Counted from the stretch's first letter, positions 7,375 to 14,159 are shown. The stretch: DNA of 29,250 bases from Bacillota bacterium (GCA_023386495.1 JAEWJS010000137.1:1-29250), one strand, 5' to 3'. The notes: generated by a model from the letters alone, not told the origin. Made by a program: numbers and translations.

Positions 7375-9183
7375 CTATCCCATAGGCTGCTTCACGACAA
7401 CCTCCAAGCTTAATTCGGCCCATGCCGGATTCACGTCCCTGTCCGGCGTGAGGTCGAGCACCGGGGCGCCGTCGACATCGAAATGCACGCGGCGCAAACC
7501 TGTCGAGCGAGGCTCATCGATGCCCGGCCGGGCATGGTAGACGTTCCAGATCACGCCGTCATCGTCCGTGACATAGGAATTATGCCCGGGACCGTATTCG
7601 CCAGGTACGCTTCTAGAAGTAAGCAGCGGATAGTTCCCCTTCGTCCAGCTCGCCGGATCCAGCAAGTCCGCATCTTGGTCGACGCTCAATATACCGACGC
7701 AGTACGTGGCATCGACCATCGCGCCGGCGATCGTAACGAAGATCTTGCGGTCGGTGATCAAGACATACGGTCCTTCCTCCACGAACGTGCGGTTATTGGA
7801 CCAACCGTAGTCCGGCCGCGAGATCCATACCGGCTCGCTCTTCAGCTGCCATGGCTTATCTCTCTCTACCTCGGCGATATAGATCCAGGACCCGAGATCA
7901 ACCGGCGCTAGCTGCCGCTGTGCCCATAATGCATAGATGCGGCCGTTCCATTGCAGGATCGTCATATCCAGCGTGATGCCATGCTCGAATAACGGGCTGC
8001 CATCCTGCCTGACGACTCGCACCGGTGTCTCCCAATCCGCTGCTGCTGCCGGATCGCCGCCCTTCGTCAGCCGCATGACATGGGATTGGATATTTTTGAA
8101 CTCGCCGGTGCTTCCGGCGAAGAATAGGTACAGCTCGCCGCCGATGGCGTGAAATTCAGGTGCCCACAGGAAGTTTCGCAGAATTTCGTACCGTTCCGTA
8201 TCCAGCACCTTGATCTCTTCTGCGGCTGCCAGTTCCGATACGGATTCGGCGCTTCTGATCGAGAGGGATCGATTGCCGTCCGCATCGTTGGTCGCGATGT
8301 AATAATAGCGGCCGTTCCACTTGGCAATGTTGGGATCGGCGCGGTGCGTTGCGATCGGAAACGCGAAGCTCTCCTGCCGGATGCGGCCCGATATGCGGTA
8401 CGTTCCCGGCTTGTCCCAGTCGATGCCCGAAGCATCCCAGTCCACCCGCTTGCTCGCGGTTGTGCCGTCGCTATAGATAGCCGTCGCGCGTGCGGCCTGC
8501 AGCTGCTCCAGCCCTGCTGTCGTCTCGATGCGCTGCGGCGCTACGGTGCGCACATGAATGGGCACGGTCAGCTTGCTGATCAGCCGTTCGCCGATCTGAG
8601 CCGGCACGGCGATAACATTGCGCGGCACAATGCCTTCTATGTCAGCTGCAACATGCTGCAGCTCGAACGGCTGCTGCGGTTCAGGCTGAGATAGCCCGCC
8701 TAGACTCGCGATGTCAGCGCATGTGCTGCTGTATCCGCTCCCGTCCTCTTCCACCCACTCGATGACATAGCGGCCGCTAGCGCGATTGTAAGAGCATCTT
8801 ACGTCGCGAACGTGACGCCCCAAGCCCAATTGCAACAGCCCCAGCTCCGTATACTGCAGCAGATCGCGCGAGACGAACAGCAGTACCGCGCCTCTGCTCT
8901 CCGGATCGGGCTCTCCTCCCGCTTCCGTGCGGATCGCGACAACGCCGAACGAGCCGTCAGCCATCGTGAACAGATACGGATTGCGCAAGCTCTTGGCGCA
9001 TAACGTACCGTTGTCTTGCTCCGTTGCCCTGGCGAATAATACGCCTGAATGATGGTTGAGCGCTTGGAACGGCGCGCCGTCTTGGCTATAGGCCAGATGC
9101 ATGCTGTAGGCGAGCTTAGGCGCATACAACTGCTCCTCCTGCGGCTCGCGTGTATAGCAGAGTACCTCATAATCGTTATTCAT
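7375..9183 (-). CDS. Cytoplasmic GH43-type glycosidase with embedded Ig-like domain
   Basis: This 602-residue protein has no signal peptide. Residues 1-190 have a propeller-like look (RNPYLFTMADGSFGVVAIR). A bacterial Ig-like domain follows near 215-270 (YSDGTTASKRVDWD, PGTYRISG), and then the five-bladed GH43 catalytic region from about 280 to 600. Candidate catalytic residues are Asp283 (ADPNIAKWNGRYYYIA, general base), Asp406 (TLDMT, pKa modulator) and Glu469/470 (VEEGPYV, acid), with His534 in GPGHNSY as the usual metal-site histidine. GH43 enzymes mostly remove arabinofuranosyl or xylosyl residues, which fits the transporter and GH127 nearby. The gene faces an AraC regulator and ends at a good terminator. 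The substrate is inferred. Confidence 0.85.
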   Translation of the reverse strand: MNNDYEVLCYTREPQEEQLYAPKLAYSMHLAYSQDGAPFQALNHHSGVLFARATEQDNGTLCAKSLRNPYLFTMADGSFGVVAIRTEAGGEPDPESRGAVLLFVSRDLLQYTELGLLQLGLGRHVRDVRCSYNRASGRYVIEWVEEDGSGYSSTCADIASLGGLSQPEPQQPFELQHVAADIEGIVPRNVIAVPAQIGERLISKLTVPIHVRTVAPQRIETTAGLEQLQAARATAIYSDGTTASKRVDWDASGIDWDKPGTYRISGRIRQESFAFPIATHRADPNIAKWNGRYYYIATNDADGNRSLSIRSAESVSELAAAEEIKVLDTERYEILRNFLWAPEFHAIGGELYLFFAGSTGEFKNIQSHVMRLTKGGDPAAAADWETPVRVVRQDGSPLFEHGITLDMTILQWNGRIYALWAQRQLAPVDLGSWIYIAEVERDKPWQLKSEPVWISRPDYGWSNNRTFVEEGPYVLITDRKIFVTIAGAMVDATYCVGILSVDQDADLLDPASWTKGNYPLLTSRSVPGEYGPGHNSYVTDDDGVIWNVYHARPGIDEPRSTGLRRVHFDVDGAPVLDLTPDRDVNPAWAELSLEVVVKQPMG

Positions 9184-9240
9184 GACCGGATTCCCCCTGT
9201 CCGCTATCTTGGAAGCTTAGACACTGTCGGATACAGGGAT

Positions 9241-9246
9241 AGTATA
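9241..9246 (-). promoter_or_regulatory. Possible -10 of the GH43-type gene in the divergent intergenic region
   Basis: TATACT on the minus strand lies 58 nt before the GH43-type start, with a poor -35 (TTCTCC) 17 nt further upstream. A weak -35 would suit activation by the divergently encoded AraC-family protein. I see no clear promoter for the plus-strand regulator in the same 144-nt gap. Confidence 0.3.
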
Positions 9247-9327
9247 GAGGACTGACTTCTATCGGAGAATGATCTATACTTGCATTAACTTGATCGATTC
9301 GATTATTGCGAGGATTGTGAGGCTAAC

Positions 9328-10110
9328 ATGACAACGATCTATTATGTCGGGCACCGTATGGCCCACCCCGGCGATTTTGTATACGATTTTCCGGAAGGGC
9401 ATGATTTCTGGCTGCTGATCCTGACCCATACGCCGGCTGAAATCTGGGTGCAGGGCAGCATTAAGGAGTACCCGGCCCATTGCGCCGTGCTGTTCCCGCC
9501 CAGACAGAAAATCTGGTACCGCGCCTCTACGGAGCAATTCGTAAACGACTGGGTGCGCTTCGATTCTGGCGAGTCCTATTTGACGGAAACGATGATGCCT
9601 GTCGGCATTCCGCTTCCGCTGCAAGATCCCGGGTATGCCAGCAATTTGTTCCAACTGCTCGCTGCCGAGAATTTTTTCCACTATGAGTATAGGGAATTGT
9701 CGATCGATTATTTGCTTCGGCTGCTGTTTAACAAGCTGCTTGAGGCCGCCCGGCACACGGACAGACGGCCGGACGAGCATCATCTGCTCGAGTTGCGCAA
9801 GCGAATTCACGACAATCCCGGCCATGCATGGTCCGTTCCAGTCATGGCGGAGTCCGTCCATCTGAGCCCCAGTTATTTGCAATCCTTGTACAAGTCCGCC
9901 TTCGGCGTCTCGTGCATGGACGATGTCATTCATAGCCGGGTCCGGCTGGCCAAGGAACAGCTCATCTACGGCTCTCAGCGGATCGCCGACATTGCTGCGC
10001 TGTGCGGTTACCGGAATGTCGAGCATTTCTCGAGACAATTCCACCGCATTGTCGGATGCACGCCGCGCGCCTACCGCAGCTCAGGCGGTGCAGCCGCGGA
10101 GCTGCGATGA
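9328..10110 (+). CDS. AraC-family transcriptional regulator
   Basis: The product has 260 residues. The N-terminal part (about 1-140) looks like a cupin-type ligand-binding domain of the AraC/RhaS group (FWLLILTHTPAEIWVQGS). The C-terminal part (about 155-255) is the double helix-turn-helix domain, with HAWSVPVMAESVHLSPSYLQ in the first helix pair and the characteristic IADIAALCGYRNVEHFSRQF with GCTPRAYR in the second. The ATG at 9328 follows GTGAGG at good spacing. It is divergent from the GH43-type gene and most likely controls it in response to a sugar ligand (inference from position). Confidence 0.9.
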   Translation: MTTIYYVGHRMAHPGDFVYDFPEGHDFWLLILTHTPAEIWVQGSIKEYPAHCAVLFPPRQKIWYRASTEQFVNDWVRFDSGESYLTETMMPVGIPLPLQDPGYASNLFQLLAAENFFHYEYRELSIDYLLRLLFNKLLEAARHTDRRPDEHHLLELRKRIHDNPGHAWSVPVMAESVHLSPSYLQSLYKSAFGVSCMDDVIHSRVRLAKEQLIYGSQRIADIAALCGYRNVEHFSRQFHRIVGCTPRAYRSSGGAAAELR

Positions 10111-10206
10111 TGGATGCTCCGATCGCTTATTGCGAGCGATTCGCAGGGACCATATCGCCCACAGGCGAATAGACTATGGATATCATGATGAATGACGGTG
10201 ATGAGC

Positions 10207-10665
10207 ATGCATGATCCGAACGCAATCGATTTACAAGGCTTTCGCAAGAAGATGCTCGAGAGCTTCCCCTTTCTGCCGAAGCAATTTCTGGATGTCGACC
10301 AGACGCACGGGGCTTCCTGGGTGAGCGACTACGTGCAGCAGCAGCTGAAGCGTGCATTGTCGAATGCGACGATGGATTATCCATTCAAGAGCAAGCTGAG
10401 CTATGACGTCGTCGAGACCCACCGCAATATGATTCTCAGACTCCACGTTCCGCGTCATATTCCGCCGTACGAGATCAAAATGTCGCTGGATACGCATCTG
10501 GTTCGTATCAAGCTTCCCTCCGGCAGCAAACAGGACATCGCCATCAAGAAGCCCGTCAATCCGAAGCGGGCGACGGCCCGGTACAAGAACGGCATATTGG
10601 AGCTGCAAATGCCGAAGCTGCGACAGAAGCGCAGGCTTCACGATGTCATCATCGAAGACGCATAA
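10207..10665 (+). CDS. Small Hsp20/alpha-crystallin-like protein, spore-associated by context
   Basis: The protein has about 152 residues. The C-terminal half resembles an alpha-crystallin domain: a strand-rich region from about residue 60 and the motif ARYKNGILELQMPK, which corresponds to the conserved A-x-x-NG-hydrophobic strand of small heat-shock proteins. The N-terminal half is helical and family-specific. The frame extends to 10192, but GGTGAT placed 5 nt before the ATG at 10207 makes that start better. It stands next to YjcZ and gerP genes, and Hsp20-like proteins are known spore coat components in Bacillus (CotM, CotP), so a coat role is plausible but unproven. Confidence 0.72.
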   Translation: MHDPNAIDLQGFRKKMLESFPFLPKQFLDVDQTHGASWVSDYVQQQLKRALSNATMDYPFKSKLSYDVVETHRNMILRLHVPRHIPPYEIKMSLDTHLVRIKLPSGSKQDIAIKKPVNPKRATARYKNGILELQMPKLRQKRRLHDVIIEDA

Positions 10666-10680
10666 TACGGGTTAGACGCA

Positions 10681-10717
10681 AATAACGCCCCGCCGGAGTG
10701 CTCCGAAGGGGCGTTAT
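10681..10717. terminator. Strong hairpin between convergent genes
   Basis: ATAACGCCCC (10682-10691) pairs perfectly with GGGGCGTTAT (10708-10717). An inner CGGAG/CTCCG stem extends the structure, making one long hairpin 16 nt after the Hsp20-like stop and about 20 nt after the YjcZ-type stop. T-rich tails are weak on both strands. The position suggests it serves both convergent transcripts. Confidence 0.65.
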
Positions 10718-10737
10718 GCATGACGTGCTGACGTCTA

Positions 10738-10836
10738 TTAGACGAATACGCTTCTCGTAACGATAACCAACAGGATGTACAGTACCAGGATGACACCCGT
10801 CGAAGTAAACAGTCCAGGACGACCGACGCAGCTCAT
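10738..10836 (-). CDS. YjcZ-type tiny membrane protein (32 residues)
   Basis: A 33-codon frame reads MSCVGRPGLF, then STGVILVLYILLVIV, then a short Arg/Ser/Val tail. The hydrophobic core matches the tiny transmembrane sporulation proteins of the YjcZ family, whose hallmark is a single phe/ile/leu-rich helix such as VLFILLIIV. A perfect GGAGGAG ribosome site sits 8 nt before the ATG. A CATATATTA mother-cell-sigma-like -10 lies 41 nt further upstream. It lies just downstream of gerPE on the same strand, but probably has its own promoter. The function of this family is not known; members are made during sporulation. Confidence 0.8.
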   Translation of the reverse strand: MSCVGRPGLFTSTGVILVLYILLVIVTRSVFV

Positions 10837-10876
10837 TGAGGATCTCCTCCTTTGTCGTATGTTCAGCCTTCACTTG

Positions 10877-10885
10877 TAATATATG
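10877..10885 (-). promoter_or_regulatory. Sigma-K/sigma-E-like -10 upstream of the YjcZ-type gene
   Basis: CATATATTA on the minus strand fits the mother-cell sigma -10 pattern CATANNNTA exactly, at the right distance from the small gene that starts at 10836. No convincing -35 was found, so the assignment rests on the -10 and on gene context. Confidence 0.4.
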
Positions 10886-10932
10886 CGAGAAGATCCTTGG
10901 CAATCTAAACGGATGTACCCCATCATTTAAAG

Positions 10933-11301
10933 TTAGTGATCTGCCCACAGCTGACGAATGTGCTTTGTGCGGTTCGTCGCATCGACAACGCCGACCGTAC
11001 CGATCTGCAAGACTGAAGAGGCCGATATCCCATAGATATCAACCTTGCGGACATGGATGGCGGGCATGCAGTTCTGAATGTCCAGCTCGACATGCTCCGT
11101 CGTCTGCATGCGCGCGAAGGGCTGCCGGAAGATGGGGAATTGTTCCAAGTCCCCTTCATTGCCCAGGAAGACAGGCTTCTCTCGCTGAACGGCGAATGTA
11201 CGGGAATTCGGATACATGCACCCGATCTCCCCGACGTGAACGACCGAGGACAGCGTTACGGAGCGCACGATGACATCGCCTACGATTGATGCGCGAATCA
11301 C
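10933..11301 (-). CDS. gerPE: Spore germination protein GerPE
   Basis: This 122-residue protein matches GerPE in length and features: an N-terminal VRSVTLSSVVHVGEIG, a central TFAVQREKPVFLGNEG, and a second GerP-type repeat near the C-terminus (VDIYGISASSVLQIGTVGVV). In Bacillus, GerP proteins are coat proteins needed for nutrient germinants to pass through the spore coat. The start is GTG at 11301, which overlaps the gerPD stop by four bases (GTGA), showing translational coupling. It is the last gene of the minus-strand gerP operon. Confidence 0.9.
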   Translation of the reverse strand: MIRASIVGDVIVRSVTLSSVVHVGEIGCMYPNSRTFAVQREKPVFLGNEGDLEQFPIFRQPFARMQTTEHVELDIQNCMPAIHVRKVDIYGISASSVLQIGTVGVVDATNRTKHIRQLWADH

Positions 11302-11480
11302 GGCGAATCGGACGCGAATGGCACCAGCGGTCCGATAATCAACGATTCGGGAGGCGTATCGAAGATGGATGACGCGTGAATCTCGGACGTATCGCCGATC
11401 AGCACGACAGACGAGCCCCCTACGCCCATGATGCGAATGCTATCGACCGCAAGCTTATAATTATGGACTTGCAGCTGCAT
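11298..11480 (-). CDS. gerPD: Spore germination protein GerPD
   Basis: The product has 60 residues from the ATG at 11480, preceded by a GGGAG site. The frame is open back to a TTG at 11510, but that start would lack a ribosome site. The sequence has the GerPD hallmarks: LQVHNYKLAVDSIRIMGVGG, SSVVLIGDT, and SSIFDTPPESLIIGPLVP. The size equals the roughly 58 residues of the Bacillus protein. The stop overlaps the GTG of gerPE. It acts as a coat component with the other GerP proteins. Confidence 0.9.
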   Translation of the reverse strand: MQLQVHNYKLAVDSIRIMGVGGSSVVLIGDTSEIHASSIFDTPPESLIIGPLVPFASDSP

Positions 11481-11506
11481 GACTTCTCCCATCTCTCCCC
11501 CGCCCT

Positions 11507-11707
11507 TCAACGATTCACCCGGAACGGCACGAACGATATTTCCTCAGCCTCCGCGCCTGTTGCCGGTGCCGGTTCCGTAAACCCGCCGGTATTGTACAAG
11601 TTCGATAATGCTTTCACGACGCCGGCCGTTCCGATCTGCAGCACGGAGGAGTTCGATATCCCGTTGATCCGGATACTATGGATCGTAATGGACTGATGTA
11701 CAATCAT
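11507..11707 (-). CDS. gerPB: Spore germination protein GerPB
   Basis: This 66-residue protein carries the GerPB signature: ITIHSIRINGISNSSVLQIG, then TAGVVKALSNLYNTGGF and a TEPAP motif. The ATG at 11707 lies 4 nt after the stop of the preceding GerPA/GerPF-like gene, with a G-rich ribosome site inside that gene. The order here (A-like, B, D, E) follows the Bacillus gerPABCDEF operon except that gerPC is missing from between B and D. Confidence 0.9.
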   Translation of the reverse strand: MIVHQSITIHSIRINGISNSSVLQIGTAGVVKALSNLYNTGGFTEPAPATGAEAEEISFVPFRVNR

Positions 11708-11711
11708 CTGA

Positions 11712-11939
11712 CTACGCTAGCCCCCCCTTGGAGATCGAATCATCCACGACGTCGGCATCATAGGTATTGGTTGAATTTAGGCCGTTGTTCGTCATCGGCA
11801 GATCCCCTGTGTTGAACGAACCCGACCCTGCGAATGTTTTCGAAGTACTCTGGGGCGAGAGGATTAGCGCATCGCCGAACTGTACAAGCCCTCCGGAACC
11901 GATGCTAAGAATTTTCACATTTCCCACGATTGCCGGCAT
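11712..11939 (-). CDS. gerPA: GerPA/GerPF-family spore germination protein
   Basis: The protein has 75 residues from the ATG at 11939 with a GAAGGTGG site. The open frame reaches 11993, but the family always begins with MPAIVG. The body MPAIVGNVKILSIGSGGLVQ, FGDALILSP, FAGSGSFNTGD and STNTYDADVVDD is typical of GerPA/GerPF. I use gerPA because it directly precedes gerPB as in Bacillus; sequence alone does not separate A from F. It is preceded by a 67-nt gap after the zinc-ribbon gene. Confidence 0.82.
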   Translation of the reverse strand: MPAIVGNVKILSIGSGGLVQFGDALILSPQSTSKTFAGSGSFNTGDLPMTNNGLNSTNTYDADVVDDSISKGGLA

Positions 11940-12006
11940 TGGACCATCCACCTTCTTCCCCGTTACAATATATGAACATTCCCCGTTCGACATGCAGATC
12001 TCGCCA

Positions 12007-12303
12007 TTACGTTTCGAAGAAGCGATGGGAGAACCAGTTCATCTCCTCCAGCTCATCCTCTTGCAGCATCTTGTTCTCGTAGTATGGCGTGTGCAGCAGC
12101 CCGGCCTTCACGAATGTCGTGATCGAACCGCACTTCGGGCAAAAAGCATCCTGCGGTCCGCATACGTTGCCGCACGGATCGCCTAGCAAGGTGCCGATAT
12201 CGCAGCATCGATTCTTGAAGGGGGTCCCGCAGCTAGCGCAGTAGCTGCTTCCCTTCGTAACGGCGCTGCCGCAGCGTACGCAATTCAGCTCTTCTGCCGG
12301 CAT
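12007..12303 (-). CDS. Zinc-ribbon protein inside the gerP operon
   Basis: This 98-residue protein has ten cysteines. A classic zinc ribbon spans C8-x2-C11 and C22-x2-C25 (CVRCG, CASCG). A second Cys-rich part has C33, C34, C44, C48, C55 and C58 (ending CPKCG). The last 35 residues have no Cys and are acidic and aromatic. The start overlaps the preceding GerPC-like stop by one base (TAATG), so it is coupled to a gerP-type gene, and gerPA follows. It has no membrane segment or signal. It is not one of the six Bacillus GerP proteins. A role in metal binding or cross-linking in the coat, or as a mother-cell adaptor, is speculation. Confidence 0.8.
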   Translation of the reverse strand: MPAEELNCVRCGSAVTKGSSYCASCGTPFKNRCCDIGTLLGDPCGNVCGPQDAFCPKCGSITTFVKAGLLHTPYYENKMLQEDELEEMNWFSHRFFET

Positions 12304-12620
12304 TACGGCATCGACCCGTTCTCATTCTGAAGATGCTCCATGTGGACGGGCATCGAGCCCTCGCTGCCGCCGTCCTTGCCCAGCCAAGACTCGACTTGAT
12401 CGGGATCCGCAAGCGAAGTAAGGCCGACATTCAAGGTGCCGGACAGCTCGCTTACGCTCAATTCCTGTACTTTATATTGAATGGATCCGATGTGTACGGG
12501 CTTAAGCTTCGCGATCGACTCCTTCAGGGACTGCACTTCTTTCTCTGCCAGCAATGCGCGATCCTCAAGGGATCTCATGCGCTGCTCCAGCTGCTGCAGG
12601 AACGCGTGATACGAATACAT
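12303..12620 (-). CDS. Short GerPC-like paralog
   Basis: The product has 105 residues from the ATG at 12620, chosen for its excellent GGAGGT site. Residues 8-40 are a predicted coiled coil. Then comes IGSIQYKVQELSVSELSGTL plus NVGL, which aligns with IGSIEYKFDQLKVENLNGTL and VIGL in the full-length GerPC encoded at 14888-15520. The C-terminal half of GerPC, about 100 residues, is replaced by a short tail. There is no frameshift or internal stop, so it looks like a genuine short paralog rather than a broken copy. It occupies a gerPC-like place in the operon, upstream of the zinc-ribbon gene. Confidence 0.78.
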   Translation of the reverse strand: MYSYHAFLQQLEQRMRSLEDRALLAEKEVQSLKESIAKLKPVHIGSIQYKVQELSVSELSGTLNVGLTSLADPDQVESWLGKDGGSEGSMPVHMEHLQNENGSMP

Positions 12621-12664
12621 GGACCTACCTCCTTCCAACCGTGAAGCATCGACGAAGGGATCAA

Positions 12665-12871
12665 TCAAGGTACGCTGCCGCCTGCGCTTCCGGGCACCGA
12701 TAGCGAGCCGTCCGCATTGACTTGCCCTTGGAGCTGGACCGATTCGGACGTCGGCGCTTCCGGATATTCCGTAATGGAGGCGTTATTGCGGCAGATGATC
12801 GTTTTGCCGACATTCAAGGAGCCGATGTTCGTGATCAGATTGATTTTGATCATGCCTATGTTAATCTGCAT
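12665..12871 (-). CDS. Small GerP-like spore protein
   Basis: The protein has 68 residues with an ideal AGGAGGT site before the ATG at 12871. The N-terminal half, INIGMIKINLITNIGSLNVG followed by KTIICRNN, has the pattern of GerPA/PB/PF proteins (alternating hydrophobic strand, Gly-Ser, Asn-Val-Gly). The C-terminal part is Pro/Ser/Gly-rich and ends SVPGSAGGSVP. It lies 9 nt after the stop of the first operon gene. It is probably a divergent GerP-family coat protein; I cannot assign a letter. Confidence 0.68.
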   Translation of the reverse strand: MQINIGMIKINLITNIGSLNVGKTIICRNNASITEYPEAPTSESVQLQGQVNADGSLSVPGSAGGSVP

Positions 12872-12880
12872 GCCGACCTC

Positions 12881-13096
12881 CTACACCTGGTTGCTTGGCT
12901 GATCCAGCAAGTCGCTGTCTGCAACCTTATTCACTTCGCTGGTAATCCCCAAGGTTCCGTCGCCTACGACAGAGAATCCGCCGACACCCTTCTCGTTCGA
13001 TACATGTCCTTTATGCAGCGTGTTGCCGAAGTTAATAGACCCATTGGATGAAATACTGGTTATTTTGATGTTGAAAATATTGTTCACGGTGGGCAT
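12881..13096 (-). CDS. GerPA/GerPF-like spore germination protein, first operon gene
   Basis: This 71-residue protein has a GGAGGAATGG site before the ATG at 13096. Features are MPTVNNIFNIKITSISSNGS, INFGNTLH, a Gly-rich middle and the C-terminal VADSDLLDQP. The last of these mirrors the conserved D-D-x-D-Q end of GerPA/GerPF. It opens the minus-strand operon and is preceded by a sigma-K-like promoter. It could be the functional GerPF, which is otherwise missing from the operon end. Confidence 0.78.
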   Translation of the reverse strand: MPTVNNIFNIKITSISSNGSINFGNTLHKGHVSNEKGVGGFSVVGDGTLGITSEVNKVADSDLLDQPSNQV

Positions 13097-13118
13097 ATAA
13101 CCATTCCTCCAATCCCTC

Positions 13119-13147
13119 TATCTTATGGGCGATGGCAGCGAAGCGTT
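13119..13147 (-). promoter_or_regulatory. Sigma-K-like promoter of the gerP operon
   Basis: On the minus strand CATAAGATA (13127-13119) matches the sigma-K -10 CATANNNTA exactly. An AAC at 13147-13145 lies 17 nt upstream, fitting the minimal AC -35 of sigma-K promoters. The gerP operon of Bacillus subtilis is known to be sigma-K dependent and expressed in the mother cell. The -10 is 23 nt before the first start codon. Confidence 0.6.
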
Positions 13148-13152
13148 ACAGA

Positions 13153-13182
13153 TTAACCTTTCGAGACTCGTAGGCGTATACT
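13153..13182 (+). promoter_or_regulatory. Candidate sigma-A promoter of the methyltransferase gene
   Basis: TTAACC (13153-13158), an 18-bp spacer and TATACT (13177-13182) give 4/6 and 5/6 matches. This would start transcription about 47 nt before the ATG at 13236. It diverges from the gerP promoter within the same 139-nt intergenic region. Confidence 0.4.
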
Positions 13183-13235
13183 GTTGCGAGCATTCGCGAC
13201 TGTCCGCTCAATTCGAAAGGAAACGAGGGAATGGA

Positions 13236-13958
13236 ATGGACTATATCGACGCTTTAGCGAAAATAGGTGCCGGCAGCGCGCATCCCGGCGGATTCAGCAC
13301 GACACTGAAGCAGCTTCGCAGCTATCCGCTGCCTCCGAATAGCCGTATCTTAGAAATCGGCTGCGGGACCGGGAAGACGGCCTGCTACCTGGCAGCCCAA
13401 GGTCATCGCGTCAGCGCAATCGACATTCATGAACGAATGATCGAGAAAGCAATGCAGCGCGCATCGAACGATCAAGTGACGGTTGACTTCGCGGTCGGCA
13501 ACGCGGACCGTCTTCCCTACGAGGATGGCCGTTTCGACGTGGTGATGGCGGAATCCGTCCTCAACTTCACGGATGTCCGTTCCAGCATCGCCGAATGTTA
13601 CCGGGTGCTGGGCGACGGCGGCGTGCTGTACGCAAGAGAGCTATTGGCCAGCCCCGAACTGTCCGATACGGCTGCCCAGGAAATCGGGGCATTCTTCGGA
13701 CTTAAGCAGATATCGTCCGCCGATCAATGGCTGGAGACGCTGCGGCAGAAGGGCTATTCGCATGCAGAATTGCTGGAATACGAGAAGCTCCAGCTGGCCC
13801 CTTCCGTGGAAGAGGCGGAATATAACGACATGTTCAAGTACCAGGACAGCGATACGCTCATGGACCTGTCGGTCTGGCAAACATTGCTTCGACATGATGA
13901 CCTGTTGCATGACCATGCCCAAGCCTTATATAACGGATTGATTCGTGCCGTGCGTTAG
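13236..13958 (+). CDS. Class I SAM-dependent methyltransferase
   Basis: This 240-residue Rossmann-fold methyltransferase has motif I as ILEIGCGTGKTACYLA near residues 38-53, an acidic residue ending strand 2 (VSAIDIH), NADRLPYEDGRFDVVMAE (motifs II/III) and a UbiE-like YRVLGDGGVLYARELL (post motif). The frame is open back to 13125, but the ATG at 13236 has GAGGGA at proper distance and the extra residues look like non-coding sequence. It stands alone between divergent and convergent neighbours. The substrate cannot be deduced; small-molecule methylation is most likely for this subfamily. Confidence 0.88.
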   Translation: MDYIDALAKIGAGSAHPGGFSTTLKQLRSYPLPPNSRILEIGCGTGKTACYLAAQGHRVSAIDIHERMIEKAMQRASNDQVTVDFAVGNADRLPYEDGRFDVVMAESVLNFTDVRSSIAECYRVLGDGGVLYARELLASPELSDTAAQEIGAFFGLKQISSADQWLETLRQKGYSHAELLEYEKLQLAPSVEEAEYNDMFKYQDSDTLMDLSVWQTLLRHDDLLHDHAQALYNGLIRAVR

Positions 13959-14093
13959 CCCTGCGATGGGTGAGCATACAAGCGGTCCTGTGCCGCAGGG
14001 AATACAATGCATTACCTCTTATCGTCTGGAGGTGACCGAAGTCTGGTCATGTTTCACTCGTACATGTGGGTGGGTGCTTGCGTGGAACGGGAA

Positions 14094-14129
14094 AATCGCG
14101 GCACCTGAATTCACGTCGGTGCCGCGATT
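14094..14129 (-). terminator. Terminator after the nucleotidyltransferase gene
   Basis: AATCGCGGCACC (14094-14105) and GGTGCCGCGATT (14118-14129) form a perfect 12-bp stem with a 12-nt loop. On the minus strand the stem ends in TTTT. It lies 31 nt past the stop of the minus-strand gene and also separates it from the convergent methyltransferase gene. The rest of the gap 13959-14159 shows nothing further. Confidence 0.72.
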
Positions 14130-14159
14130 CCGCGGTTGGTTATTGGATAAGCCTATCGT

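Noticed and set aside
13125..13235. 37 extra N-terminal residues for the methyltransferase
   Set aside because: They overlap the divergent promoter region, have no ribosome site and do not look like methyltransferase sequence; the ATG at 13236 is better.
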